Shown here in pieces: positions 8,850 to 20,937 of a stretch of 64,000 nucleotides of DNA (position 1 is its first letter; each line of letters opens with the position of its first letter). The position numbers were made by a program, and so were the translations under genes. The DNA is from Duganella aquatilis (GTDB lineage: Bacteria > Pseudomonadota > Gammaproteobacteria > Burkholderiales > Burkholderiaceae_D), in the NCBI RefSeq assembly GCF_009674565.1, contig NZ_WKJL01000012.1, positions 124,001-188,000 of the forward strand. The letters are read 5' to 3'. A model generated the notes under the pieces. It ran no database searches and was not told where the DNA came from. It saw only the letters and a program-made list of their open reading frames with translations.

Positions 8850-9172
8850 ACACGCTCATGCATCCTCACCCGGTTCGGCTGCTCATGTTGTTGAGCCTTC
8901 TTTACCAATTGCTCCAATGTCGGACATCCCAAGTCGTCATACAGACCGGGATCTTCAACTGGCTGACCTAGCTCCAACGCCAGCCGCTCAACAAGACGGG
9001 CAACCAGCAGTTCGGATTCGTCCAGCGTGAGGCCTGGAAGTCGGGGGATGCTGAATAGTGTGCCGTCTTCCATGCCCAGCGGAAGCTTGGCTGCGGCGTC
9101 TGACAGTTCTTTGATCTGCGCTGGCGTCAGGCCACAGCGCAAGAGCCTCGGCTCCATATGCGAAATGTCCAT
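8846..9172 (-). CDS. Hypothetical protein
   Basis: A 108-residue, mostly helical, acidic protein (MDISHMEPRLLRCGLTPAQI) with no recognised domain, signal peptide or membrane span. The ATG at 9172 is preceded by GGAGAG at six bases, which favours it over a GTG one codon upstream. It is the first gene of a two-gene minus-strand unit with 8298-8849. This pair looks less GC-rich than the neighbouring TCA genes and may have arrived separately. Confidence 0.65.
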   Translation of the reverse strand: MDISHMEPRLLRCGLTPAQIKELSDAAAKLPLGMEDGTLFSIPRLPGLTLDESELLVARLVERLALELGQPVEDPGLYDDLGCPTLEQLVKKAQQHEQPNRVRMHERV

Positions 9173-9243
9173 CACTTGCTCTCCATAACGGTTATGGATA
9201 AGGCTTGGACTGCCGGTCCGGCAGCAAGTTCCGGCAATGGACG

Positions 9244-9271
9244 AAAAAAAACGGGCCGAAGCCCGTTTTTT
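9244..9271 (-). terminator. Rho-independent terminator of gltA
   Basis: Stem AAAAAACGGGC / GCCCGTTTTTT with a four-base loop, 22 bases after the gltA stop. Read on the minus strand it ends in a run of eight T. Confidence 0.9.
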
Positions 9272-9293
9272 ATTTGCTGCGCCTAAGCGTCGA

Positions 9294-10595
9294 TTAACGC
9301 TTGTCCAGCGGTGGCACGTCGCGCACGGTGGCGCCGACGAACAGTTGGCGTGGACGGCCGATTTTTTGCTCCGGATCGGCGATCATTTCGTTCCACTGGG
9401 CGATCCAGCCGATGGTACGCGCCATCGCAAAGATGCCGGTGAACAGCGACACTGGAATGCCCAGCGCCGATTGCACGATGCCCGAGTAGAAGTCGACGTT
9501 CGGGTACAGCTTGCGCGAGACGAAGTATTCGTCGTTCAGTGCAATCTTTTCCAGTTCCATCGCCAGCTTGAACAGCGGGTCGTCTTGCAGACCCAGCTCG
9601 TTCAGCACTTCGTAGCAGGTTTCGCGCATCAGCTTCGCACGTGGGTCGAAGTTTTTGTAGACGCGGTGACCGAAGCCCATCAGCTTGACGCCGGAGTTCT
9701 TGTCTTTCACCTGGGCGATGAAGGCAGGAATGTTCTCGACAGTGCCGATTTCCTTCAGCATGTTCAGGGCCGCTTCGTTGGCGCCGCCGTGGGCAGGGCC
9801 CCACAGGCAGGCGATACCGGCAGCGATACAGGCGAACGGATTCGCGCCCGACGAACCGGCCAGACGCACGGTCGAGGTCGATGCATTTTGCTCGTGGTCC
9901 GCGTGCAGCAGCAGGATGCGGTCCAGTGCGCGCACCAGCACGTCGTTGACTTTGTACTCTTCGCATGGATTGCCGAACATCATGCGCATGAAGTTGGCCG
10001 AGTACGACAGGTCGTTGCGTGGGTACATGAACGGCTGGCCGATCGAGTACTTGTAGGCCATCGCCACCAGGGTTGGCATCTTGGCGATCAGGCGGATCGC
10101 GGAGATCTCGCGCTGTTCAGCGTCATTGATGTCCAGCGAATCGTGGTAGAACGAGGCCAGCGCGCCGACGGTGCCGACCAGCACCGACATCGGGTGCGCG
10201 TCGCGACGGAAACCGCGGAAGAAGAATTGCATCTGCTCGTGCACCATGGTGTGCTTGCCGACGGTCTCGACGAATTCTTTTTTCTGTTGCGCGTTCGGCA
10301 GTTCGCCGTTCAGCAGCAGGTAGCACGATTCCATGAAGTCGGCGTTGACGGCCAGCTGTTCGATCGGGTAGCCGCGGTACTGCAGCTCGCCCTTGTCGCC
10401 GTCGATGTAGGTGATCGACGAATTGCACGATGCGGTCGACATGAAGCCCGGGTCGTAGGTGAACTTGCCGGTCGCGCCGTACAGTTTACGGATGTCGACC
10501 ACGTCTGGACCGACGGTGCCTTTGTAGATCGGGAATTCGACCGATGGGCTGCCATCGGAGAACGAGAGAGTGGCTTTGTTATCAGAGATATTCAT
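9294..10595 (-). CDS. gltA: Citrate synthase
   Basis: A 433-residue type II (hexameric, Gram-negative) citrate synthase that condenses acetyl-CoA with oxaloacetate. The start at 10595 ([16 protein letters not shown]) is preceded by GGAAGAG; an upstream in-frame ATG at 10625 would add ten non-conserved residues. Active-site segments are present: [25 protein letters not shown] with the catalytic histidine, and the N-terminal beta domain typical of the NADH-regulated type. It follows sdhE by 51 bases on the same strand and has its own terminator downstream. Confidence 0.98.
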   Translation of the reverse strand: MNISDNKATLSFSDGSPSVEFPIYKGTVGPDVVDIRKLYGATGKFTYDPGFMSTASCNSSITYIDGDKGELQYRGYPIEQLAVNADFMESCYLLLNGELPNAQQKKEFVETVGKHTMVHEQMQFFFRGFRRDAHPMSVLVGTVGALASFYHDSLDINDAEQREISAIRLIAKMPTLVAMAYKYSIGQPFMYPRNDLSYSANFMRMMFGNPCEEYKVNDVLVRALDRILLLHADHEQNASTSTVRLAGSSGANPFACIAAGIACLWGPAHGGANEAALNMLKEIGTVENIPAFIAQVKDKNSGVKLMGFGHRVYKNFDPRAKLMRETCYEVLNELGLQDDPLFKLAMELEKIALNDEYFVSRKLYPNVDFYSGIVQSALGIPVSLFTGIFAMARTIGWIAQWNEMIADPEQKIGRPRQLFVGATVRDVPPLDKR

Positions 10596-10646
10596 GGACT
10601 CTTCCTTCTTGGAGAGATGATGCAAATAAAAGAAACTGGGTGTGTA

Positions 10647-10928
10647 CTACGCCAGGCGCAATCGCTGCAACAACGCATGCACGTGCGGCAGGTCGGTCTC
10701 GCCTTCCGGCTCTTTACGGGCCAGTACCAGATCCATCAGGGCATTGTCCGACAAGTCGAGGAGCCGCGTGAATGCGTCCACTTCCTCGTCGGTCAATTCG
10801 GTTTCATGCGCATCCAGAAAACGGGTGAGGATGATGTCGTTTTCCAGCAGACCCCGGCGCGAGCGCCAGCGCAGGCGGGCACGGTTGGCTGGGTCGGACT
10901 GATGCGCGGAATGATTCGTTTCAATCAT
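10647..10928 (-). CDS. sdhE: Succinate dehydrogenase flavinylation factor SdhE
   Basis: A 93-residue protein of the SdhE/Sdh5 family, which promotes covalent FAD attachment to SdhA. The conserved RGxxE motif is visible as SRRGLLENDIIL (about residues 23-34), followed by the helical bundle with LTDEEVDAFTRLLDLSDNAL. It sits between sdhB and gltA on the same strand. A strong terminator-like hairpin (10951-10977) separates it from sdhB, so it may be expressed at a lower level than the sdh subunits or with gltA. Confidence 0.95.
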   Translation of the reverse strand: MIETNHSAHQSDPANRARLRWRSRRGLLENDIILTRFLDAHETELTDEEVDAFTRLLDLSDNALMDLVLARKEPEGETDLPHVHALLQRLRLA

Positions 10929-10945
10929 AGTTTTGCTACTTTACA

Positions 10946-10977
10946 CAAAAACGGGCGGCGCTGTTGTCGCCGCCCGT
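10946..10977 (-). terminator. Terminator-like hairpin between sdhB and sdhE
   Basis: Perfect 10-bp stem ACGGGCGGCG / CGCCGCCCGT with a seven-base loop. On the minus strand it is followed by TTTTTG. It lies eight bases after the sdhB stop and before the sdhE start at 10928. Confidence 0.8.
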
Positions 10978-10984
10978 GTGCGCG

Positions 10985-11695
10985 TTAAATTGCGCGGCGT
11001 ACCATCAGCTCTTTGATTTTGCCGATCGCCTTGTTCGGGTTCAGACCCTTAGGGCAGACATCGACGCAGTTCATGATCGAGTGGCAACGGAACAGGCGGT
11101 ACGGGTCTTCCAGGTTGTCCAGACGCGCGCCGGTGGCTTCGTCGCGCGAGTCGGCGATGAAGCGGTAGGCTTGCAGCAGGCCGGCAGGACCGACGAACTT
11201 GTCCGGATTCCACCAGAACGACGGGCACGAGGTCGAGCAGCACGCGCACAGGATGCACTCGTACAGGCCGTCGAGCTCTTCGCGTTCCGCCGGCGACTGC
11301 AGGCGTTCCTTTTCAGGACGGATCGAATCGTTGATCAGGTAAGGCTTGACCGAGTCGTACTGCTTGAAGAACTGGGTCATGTCGACGATCAGGTCGCGGA
11401 TCACCGGCAGGCCTGGCAGCGGACGCAGCACGATAGGCTCGGTCAGCTCGTTCAGGTTGGTGGTGCAGGCCAGGCCGTTCTTGCCGTTGATGTTCATCGC
11501 GTCGGAACCGCACACGCCTTCGCGGCACGAGCGGCGCAGGGCCAGCGAGTCATCCACGTCCGACTTGATGCGCTGCAGCGCGTCCAGCAGCATCTTGTCG
11601 GTGTCTTTCAACTCGACAGTGACGTCCTGCATGTACGGTTTGGCGTCCTGGTCCGGATCGTAACGGTAAATTTTCAGTTTAAGAGTGCGTGCCAT
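10985..11695 (-). CDS. sdhB: Succinate dehydrogenase iron-sulfur subunit
   Basis: A 236-residue protein carrying electrons from the flavoprotein to the quinone site. All three cluster motifs are visible: CREGVCGSD for the 2Fe-2S centre (about residues 57-65), and CILCACCSTSCP and CHSIMNCVDVCPKG for the 4Fe-4S and 3Fe-4S centres. Length and order match the family. It begins 11 bases after sdhA and is the last gene of the sdhCDAB unit before the hairpin at 10946-10977. Confidence 0.98.
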   Translation of the reverse strand: MARTLKLKIYRYDPDQDAKPYMQDVTVELKDTDKMLLDALQRIKSDVDDSLALRRSCREGVCGSDAMNINGKNGLACTTNLNELTEPIVLRPLPGLPVIRDLIVDMTQFFKQYDSVKPYLINDSIRPEKERLQSPAEREELDGLYECILCACCSTSCPSFWWNPDKFVGPAGLLQAYRFIADSRDEATGARLDNLEDPYRLFRCHSIMNCVDVCPKGLNPNKAIGKIKELMVRRAI

Positions 11696-11706
11696 GTTAT
11701 ATAGCC

Positions 11707-13485
<1,779 letters not shown>

Positions 13486-13487
13486 GA

Positions 13488-13856
13488 TTACACACTCCAG
13501 ATAATTTGAATCGACCACACGGCGCAGCCGATCAGCCAGGCGACGGTGGCCATTTGCAGGGTGAGGCGGAGGCCAACGGGTTTCACGTAGTCCATCCAGA
13601 CGTCACGCATGCCAACCCAGGCGTGGTAGAACAGGCCGATCAGCGTCACGGCGCTGACCAGTTTGAACCACTGCTGGGCGAACAGGCCGGCCCAGCCTTC
13701 ATAGGTGAAGTTCTGACCGGTGAGGAAGGCGATCAGCAGGGTCGCGGTGTACAGCACCATCAGCACGGCGGTGACGCGTTGCGCCAGCCAGTCGCGCATG
13801 CCGTAGTGGGCGCCTACGACGCGGCGTTTAGGACCGATATTGTTGTTAGTGGCCAT
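13488..13856 (-). CDS. sdhD: Succinate dehydrogenase membrane anchor SdhD
   Basis: A 122-residue hydrophobic anchor with three membrane segments (about residues 22-42, 54-75 and 91-115) and the conserved [16 protein letters not shown] stretch, whose histidine and Asp-Tyr belong to the heme b/quinone region. The start is ATG 13856 ([19 protein letters not shown]), with GGAG inside the end of sdhC. The spacing to sdhC is one base, so the two are translationally linked. Confidence 0.95.
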   Translation of the reverse strand: MATNNNIGPKRRVVGAHYGMRDWLAQRVTAVLMVLYTATLLIAFLTGQNFTYEGWAGLFAQQWFKLVSAVTLIGLFYHAWVGMRDVWMDYVKPVGLRLTLQMATVAWLIGCAVWSIQIIWSV

Positions 13857-13857
13857 C

Positions 13858-14280
13858 TCAGAATACTCCAAACAGTTTCAGTGCGACCAGCGCGGTCAGG
13901 ACCAGGCTGATGACCAGCACGGTGGCGGACGACTTGCGCGCCGAATCCTTGTCCAGGCCGATGTGCAGGTCCATCACCAGGTGGCGTACGCCGGCGCAGA
14001 AGTGGTGGAAGAAACCCCAGACCAGGGCCAGGATGATCAGCTTGACCAGCGGGTAGGTCACGAAACCTTCGTAATACGCGAAAGAGATCTCGGAACGCAG
14101 ACTATTCTGCAAGAGATACAGCACGAACGGCAGCAGCACGAACATCAGGACACCGGAGATGCGGTGCAGGATGGACACGATGGCAGCCAGTGGCATGCGG
14201 TAGTTGGACAGTTCAGTAACATGAATGTTGGTGAACTTCGGCCGTTCTTTTTTAGGGGCTTCCCTTACGGCTTCTGACAT
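13858..14280 (-). CDS. sdhC: Succinate dehydrogenase cytochrome b556 subunit
   Basis: A 140-residue anchor with three membrane spans. The signature NIHVTELSNYRMPLAAIVSI-type N-terminus with SILHRISGVLMF (heme and quinone region) and the heme-ligand helix WGFFHHFCAGVRHLVMD are present. A strong GAGGAGG ribosome site lies six bases before the ATG. It is the first gene of sdhCDAB on the minus strand; its promoter must lie in 14281-14474. Confidence 0.95.
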   Translation of the reverse strand: MSEAVREAPKKERPKFTNIHVTELSNYRMPLAAIVSILHRISGVLMFVLLPFVLYLLQNSLRSEISFAYYEGFVTYPLVKLIILALVWGFFHHFCAGVRHLVMDLHIGLDKDSARKSSATVLVISLVLTALVALKLFGVF

Positions 14281-14363
14281 AACAAGACCTCCTCAGGCTA
14301 AAACAAAAATTTGGTGAGACTGCGATTTTCGCCGATTCCACTCTAACAACCAATATCTATTGT

Positions 14364-14391
14364 TACATAGAATAAAAATAGTGGTCGGCAA
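14364..14391 (-). promoter_or_regulatory. Candidate sdhC promoter
   Basis: On the minus strand TTGCCG is followed after 16 bases by TATGTA, about 85 bases before the sdhC ATG. A dyad TCTAT / ATAGA (14356-14371 region) overlaps the -10 element. A modest match only. Confidence 0.35.
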
Positions 14392-14474
14392 CACCAGCTG
14401 GCGGCTACTTTCTGTAGCTCAACGTATTATCAGCGCAACAATGCTACGGGCGTATGACGCGCGCCCTGTCTCCT

Positions 14475-15272
14475 TCAATTCAACTCGTTGTGGTAGTGAT
14501 GGCGCTCGGTCAGGTACAGGCCGCGGCGCAGCTCGACCGGCTTGTCGCCATAGGTAAACGAGACCCGCTCCGACGCCAGCAGCGGCGTGTTGACGGCGAT
14601 GTTCAGCAGCGCGGCGTCGCTCTCGGCGGCGCAGACGGCGCGGATTTTTTCGGTGGCACGGATCATGCGCGTGCCGAATTCGGATTCGAACAGGCCGTAC
14701 ATCGGCCCCTTGTATTCTTCCAGCCGCTCGGCGGTCAGACCTTTGAAGGCTATCCCCGGCAGCCACATCTCCTCCACAATGGTGGGCACGCCATCGAAAT
14801 GCTGGACCCGCTTGATGAAGATGACGGCGTCGCCGGACTTCAGGTCGAGCAGGCGCGCCACGTCGGCCGGCGCGCGCATGCGCTTGACTTCGATGAACTG
14901 GCTGACGCCCGGATGCGGCACGCCCTCGTCGGGCATCAGGCGCAGGAAGCGGAACTGGGCGCGTTCTTCATGGTGGGTCGACACGAAAGTGCCCTTGCCC
15001 TGCTTGCGCATCACCAGGTTTTCGGCCGCCAGCTCGTCGATCGCCTTGCGCACGGTGCCCTGGCTGACCTTGAAGCGGTTGGCCAGTTCGACTTCGCTGG
15101 GGATCATTTCGCCCGGCTTCCATTCGCCGGACTGCAGGCTTTTGGTGATCAGGGCCTTGATTTGCTGGTACAGCGGGGAGAAGGTGGGAGACGAATTTGT
15201 CGACGCACCGGCCGCGCTGCCGGCGGAGGCGGCAGCGGGATTGTTATTCGAATTTGGCGGCACGGAACTCAT
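14475..15272 (-). CDS. GntR-family regulator, HutC/UTRA type
   Basis: About 265 residues. A Ser/Ala/Asn-rich N-terminal tail precedes the winged helix (LYQQIKALITKSLQSGEWKP, then IPSEVELANRFKVSQGTVRK), and a C-terminal UTRA effector domain ends in YGDKPVELRRGLYLTERHHY. The start is uncertain: ATG 15272 or GTG 15290. It lies between sdhC and mdh and is divergent from mdh, so it very probably controls TCA genes. A perfect 16-bp palindrome lies in the divergent region. The effector is not known. Confidence 0.93.
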   Translation of the reverse strand: MSSVPPNSNNNPAAASAGSAAGASTNSSPTFSPLYQQIKALITKSLQSGEWKPGEMIPSEVELANRFKVSQGTVRKAIDELAAENLVMRKQGKGTFVSTHHEERAQFRFLRLMPDEGVPHPGVSQFIEVKRMRAPADVARLLDLKSGDAVIFIKRVQHFDGVPTIVEEMWLPGIAFKGLTAERLEEYKGPMYGLFESEFGTRMIRATEKIRAVCAAESDAALLNIAVNTPLLASERVSFTYGDKPVELRRGLYLTERHHYHNELN

Positions 15273-15331
15273 AGGCCAAGATTTCACCACAAAAGACCAG
15301 TGCCGTCCAGAAAAACCATCAATAACTTATC

Positions 15332-15347
15332 TGTCTTATATAAGACA
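15332..15347. promoter_or_regulatory. Perfect palindrome, probable GntR operator
   Basis: TGTCTTATATAAGACA is a perfect 16-bp palindrome between gntR and mdh, ten bases upstream of the mdh -35 element. Size and symmetry suit a GntR/HutC-family dimer. Confidence 0.65.
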
Positions 15348-15357
15348 TAAGATAGGA

Positions 15358-15386
15358 TTGACAGATAGTGGCGACGCGCCTACACT
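15358..15386 (+). promoter_or_regulatory. Sigma-70 promoter of mdh
   Basis: TTGACA (15358-15363) and TACACT (15381-15386) are separated by 17 bases, about 120 bases before the mdh ATG. The consensus match is strong. Confidence 0.7.
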
Positions 15387-15509
15387 CCCGAGCCAACGCT
15401 TACCGATACATGATTATAAGCGTTGAATTTTGCAGTATGATTACGTTTTCCCGGACCGGCCGCCGGTCCAGCTTCAAGAACGATTCACTTCCCACTTTGG
15501 AGATTCATC

Positions 15510-16499
15510 ATGGCTAAAACCCCACTGCGTGTTGCTGTTACCGGCGCTGCCGGCCAAATCGGTTACGCTCTGCTGTTCCGCATCGCCAACGGCGACATGC
15601 TCGGCAAAGATCAACCAGTCATTCTGCAACTGCTGGAAATCGCCGACGAAAAAGCGCAAAAGGCCCTGAAGGGCGTCATGATGGAAATCGACGACTGCGC
15701 GTTCCCGCTGCTGGCCGAGATGACCGCCCACTCCGATCCGCTGACCGCGTTCAAGGATGTCGACTACGCCGTGCTGGTGGGCGCCCGTCCACGCGGCCCA
15801 GGCATGGAGCGTAAAGACCTGCTGGAAGCCAATGCCCAGATCTTCACCGCCCAAGGCAAGGCCCTGGACGCCGTCGCTTCGCGCAACGTCAAAGTACTGG
15901 TGGTCGGCAACCCAGCCAACACCAACGCCTACATCGCCATGAAATCGGCGCCATCGCTGCCGGCGAAGAACTTCACCGCCATGCTGCGCCTGGACCACAA
16001 CCGCGCGCTGTCGCAAGTGGCTGCCAAAACCGGCACCGCCGTGAAAGACATCGAGAAGCTGACCGTGTGGGGCAACCACTCGCCGACCATGTACGCCGAC
16101 TACCGCTTCGCTACCGTCAACGGCAAAAACGTCAAGGACCTGATCAACGACCAGGAATGGAACGCCAACGTGTTCCTGCCAACCGTGGGCAAACGCGGCG
16201 CCGCCATCATCGAAGCGCGCGGCCTGTCGTCGGCTGCCTCGGCCGCCAACGCCGCCATCGACCACGTGCACGACTGGCACCTGGGCACCGCCGGCAAGTG
16301 GACCACCATGGGCGTACCATCGGACGGTTCGTACGGCATCCCGGAAGGCATCATGTTCGGCTTCCCGGTCACCACCGAAAACGGCGAATACAAAATCGTT
16401 CAAGGCCTGGAAATCGACGCCTTCTCGCAAGAGCGCATCAACCTGACCCTGAAAGAACTGACCGAAGAGCGCGAAGGCGTCAAGCACCTGCTGCCGTAA
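15510..16499 (+). CDS. mdh: Malate dehydrogenase
   Basis: A 329-residue NAD-dependent malate dehydrogenase, the usual length for the betaproteobacterial form. NAD-binding start [19 protein letters not shown], substrate-loop arginines in [13 protein letters not shown], and the active-site histidine in [18 protein letters not shown] lies seven bases before the ATG. It heads a plus-strand run with the citrate-lyase-like gene, the MliC-like gene and acnA, completing the malate-to-isocitrate part of the cycle together with gltA. Confidence 0.98.
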   Translation: MAKTPLRVAVTGAAGQIGYALLFRIANGDMLGKDQPVILQLLEIADEKAQKALKGVMMEIDDCAFPLLAEMTAHSDPLTAFKDVDYAVLVGARPRGPGMERKDLLEANAQIFTAQGKALDAVASRNVKVLVVGNPANTNAYIAMKSAPSLPAKNFTAMLRLDHNRALSQVAAKTGTAVKDIEKLTVWGNHSPTMYADYRFATVNGKNVKDLINDQEWNANVFLPTVGKRGAAIIEARGLSSAASAANAAIDHVHDWHLGTAGKWTTMGVPSDGSYGIPEGIMFGFPVTTENGEYKIVQGLEIDAFSQERINLTLKELTEEREGVKHLLP

Positions 16500-16514
16500 T
16501 CTTCGCTGCCGCAC

Positions 16515-17603
16515 GTGGAACCGGTTAAACCACCGATCCGCCGCACCCGCCGCGCTGCCGAGAGCAGCGCGGCTCCCGTTCCTCCTGATTCTGTTTGCAT
16601 GCATCCATCCGAGGTTTTATTCCAGGGTAATCGCCAGCCGCTGCTCCTGCCAGCGTGCGACCACTACGCCGGCTCCGAAAAGCTGATGCGTAAATCGATC
16701 GCCTTGCAACAAGAACTTGGCCCGCTGTTCGACATCACCCTCGATTGCGAAGACGGCGCCAGCGCCGGCAACGAACAGGCGCACGCGCGCCTGGTGGTCG
16801 AGCTGCTCAATTCCGACGCCAACCAGTTCAACCGCATCGGCGCCCGCGTGCACGACGTGCACAGCCCGTTCTTCGCCAGCGACGTCGAGATCATCTGCGC
16901 CGCCGCCCAGCGCCTGGCCTACCTGGTGCTGCCGAAGGTGAACAGCGTCGACGAGGTGGCGCGCGCCATCAAGCTGATCACCACCCACGCCGCCAAGGCC
17001 GGCCGCAAGGACCTGCCGGTGCACGTGCTGATCGAAACCCACGGCGCGCTGCGCGACGCCTACGCCATCGCCGCCCTGCCCCAGGTGCAGTGCCTGTCGT
17101 TCGGCATCATGGACTTCGTCTCGGCCCACTACGGTGCGATTCCCGGCGCTGCGATGCGCACGCCGGGCCAGTTCACGCACCCGCTGGTGACCCGCGCCAA
17201 GCTGGAAATCGCCGCCGCCTGCCACGCGCACGGCAAGGTGCCGTCGCACAACGTGACCACAGAAATCAAGGATACGGCGCTGGCCGCCAACGATGCCCAG
17301 CGCGCCGCCGCCGAATTCGGCTACACGCGCATGTGGAGCATCCACCCGAACCAGATCAAGCCGATCATCAAGACGTTTACGCCGCGCCTGTCCGAAGTGA
17401 GCGAGGCGGCCGCCATCCTGCACGAAGCCGCAGCCGTGCAATGGGGGCCGATCGCCCAGAATGGCCGCTTGCACGACCGCGCGAGCTACCGATATTATTG
17501 GACCGTTTTACAGCGCGCCAAACTGGCCGGCCTGAGTCTGCCGGAATCCGTGGCCCCGCTGTTCAACGGCTCCCCAACCGATCTCCCACAGGAAGCACAC
17601 TGA
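16515..17603 (+). CDS. HpcH/HpaI aldolase / citrate-lyase beta family protein (CoA ester lyase)
   Basis: A 362-residue protein if the GTG at 16515 is used, or 334 residues from ATG 16599 (MHPSEVLFQGNRQP). The TIM-barrel lyase features are LPACDHYAGSEKLMRKSIAL, the metal-binding FDITLDCEDGASAGNEQAHA, PKVNSVDEVARAI, HVLIETHGALRDAYAI and GYTRMWSIHPNQI. Such enzymes cleave malyl-CoA, citramalyl-CoA or similar esters. The gene begins 15 bases after mdh and its stop overlaps the next ATG by one base, so it is in one operon with mdh and the next gene. The exact substrate cannot be read from sequence. Confidence 0.88.
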   Translation: MEPVKPPIRRTRRAAESSAAPVPPDSVCMHPSEVLFQGNRQPLLLPACDHYAGSEKLMRKSIALQQELGPLFDITLDCEDGASAGNEQAHARLVVELLNSDANQFNRIGARVHDVHSPFFASDVEIICAAAQRLAYLVLPKVNSVDEVARAIKLITTHAAKAGRKDLPVHVLIETHGALRDAYAIAALPQVQCLSFGIMDFVSAHYGAIPGAAMRTPGQFTHPLVTRAKLEIAAACHAHGKVPSHNVTTEIKDTALAANDAQRAAAEFGYTRMWSIHPNQIKPIIKTFTPRLSEVSEAAAILHEAAAVQWGPIAQNGRLHDRASYRYYWTVLQRAKLAGLSLPESVAPLFNGSPTDLPQEAH

Positions 17604-18115
17604 TGTCCATCTCCAAATTACTCATGGCCTGCAGCCTCGCGCTGGCCTCCCTGACCCTGGCCGCCGGCGCCCACGCCGAAGGCGATGTGCCAGCCAAGAA
17701 AACCGTGAAGAAGGCCGCCGCCAAAAGCACCAAGAAAGCCGCCAAGCCGGCCGAGCCGAAAGCGCCGAACGAGGAAGAGGACGAGCCGGTCGTCACCGAC
17801 TCGGCCGTCACCGACTTCGACTGCGAACTGGGCAACAAGATCTCGATCTACCAGAACGCCGGCGACGACCAACACATCGCGCTGCGCTGGAAGAAGCGCC
17901 TGCACCGCCTGACCCGCGTCGGCACCACCACCGGCGCCAACCGCTTTGAAAACAAGATGTACGGCCTGATCTGGATCGGCATTCCGGCCAAGGGCATGCT
18001 GCTGGACTCCAAGCAGAACCGCCAGCTGGCCAACGAATGCCGCAACGCCGAGCAGCAAAAGCCGGTCACCACCGCCACCAGCGAACCGACCGGCGCCAAG
18101 ATCTCGATTCAATAA
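17603..18115 (+). CDS. Exported protein resembling MliC-type lysozyme inhibitors
   Basis: A 170-residue protein with a signal peptide (MSISKLLMACSLALASLTLA, cleavage after about AGAHA), then a Lys/Ala/Pro-rich linker to about residue 60, then an acidic stretch. The C-terminal 80 residues follow the MliC pattern: FDCELGNKISIYQN, IALRWKKRLHRLTRV, TTTGANRFENKMYGLIWIG, and a final cysteine in NRQLANEC that could pair with the first. I infer the similarity by pattern only. AGGAAG precedes the ATG at seven bases, and the start overlaps the upstream stop (TGATG). Why it sits within the TCA operon is not clear. Confidence 0.75.
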   Translation: MSISKLLMACSLALASLTLAAGAHAEGDVPAKKTVKKAAAKSTKKAAKPAEPKAPNEEEDEPVVTDSAVTDFDCELGNKISIYQNAGDDQHIALRWKKRLHRLTRVGTTTGANRFENKMYGLIWIGIPAKGMLLDSKQNRQLANECRNAEQQKPVTTATSEPTGAKISIQ

Positions 18116-18181
18116 ACTGTTCCAAAACCAGCACCACGTTTCACTTTAATAATAGACGATACCCATCACGAAGGAGAGGTC

Positions 18182-20890
<2,709 letters not shown>

Positions 20891-20906
20891 TCTCTAAGCG
20901 CTGAGT

Positions 20907-20937
20907 AAAAAAACGCCGGGTTCGCCCGGCGTTTTTT
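20907..20937. terminator. Bidirectional terminator between acnA and the M61 peptidase gene
   Basis: Stem CGCCGGG / CCCGGCG with a TTCG loop, flanked by seven A on the left and six T on the right. It serves both converging genes; the M61 stop codon overlaps the end of the T run. Confidence 0.92.
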
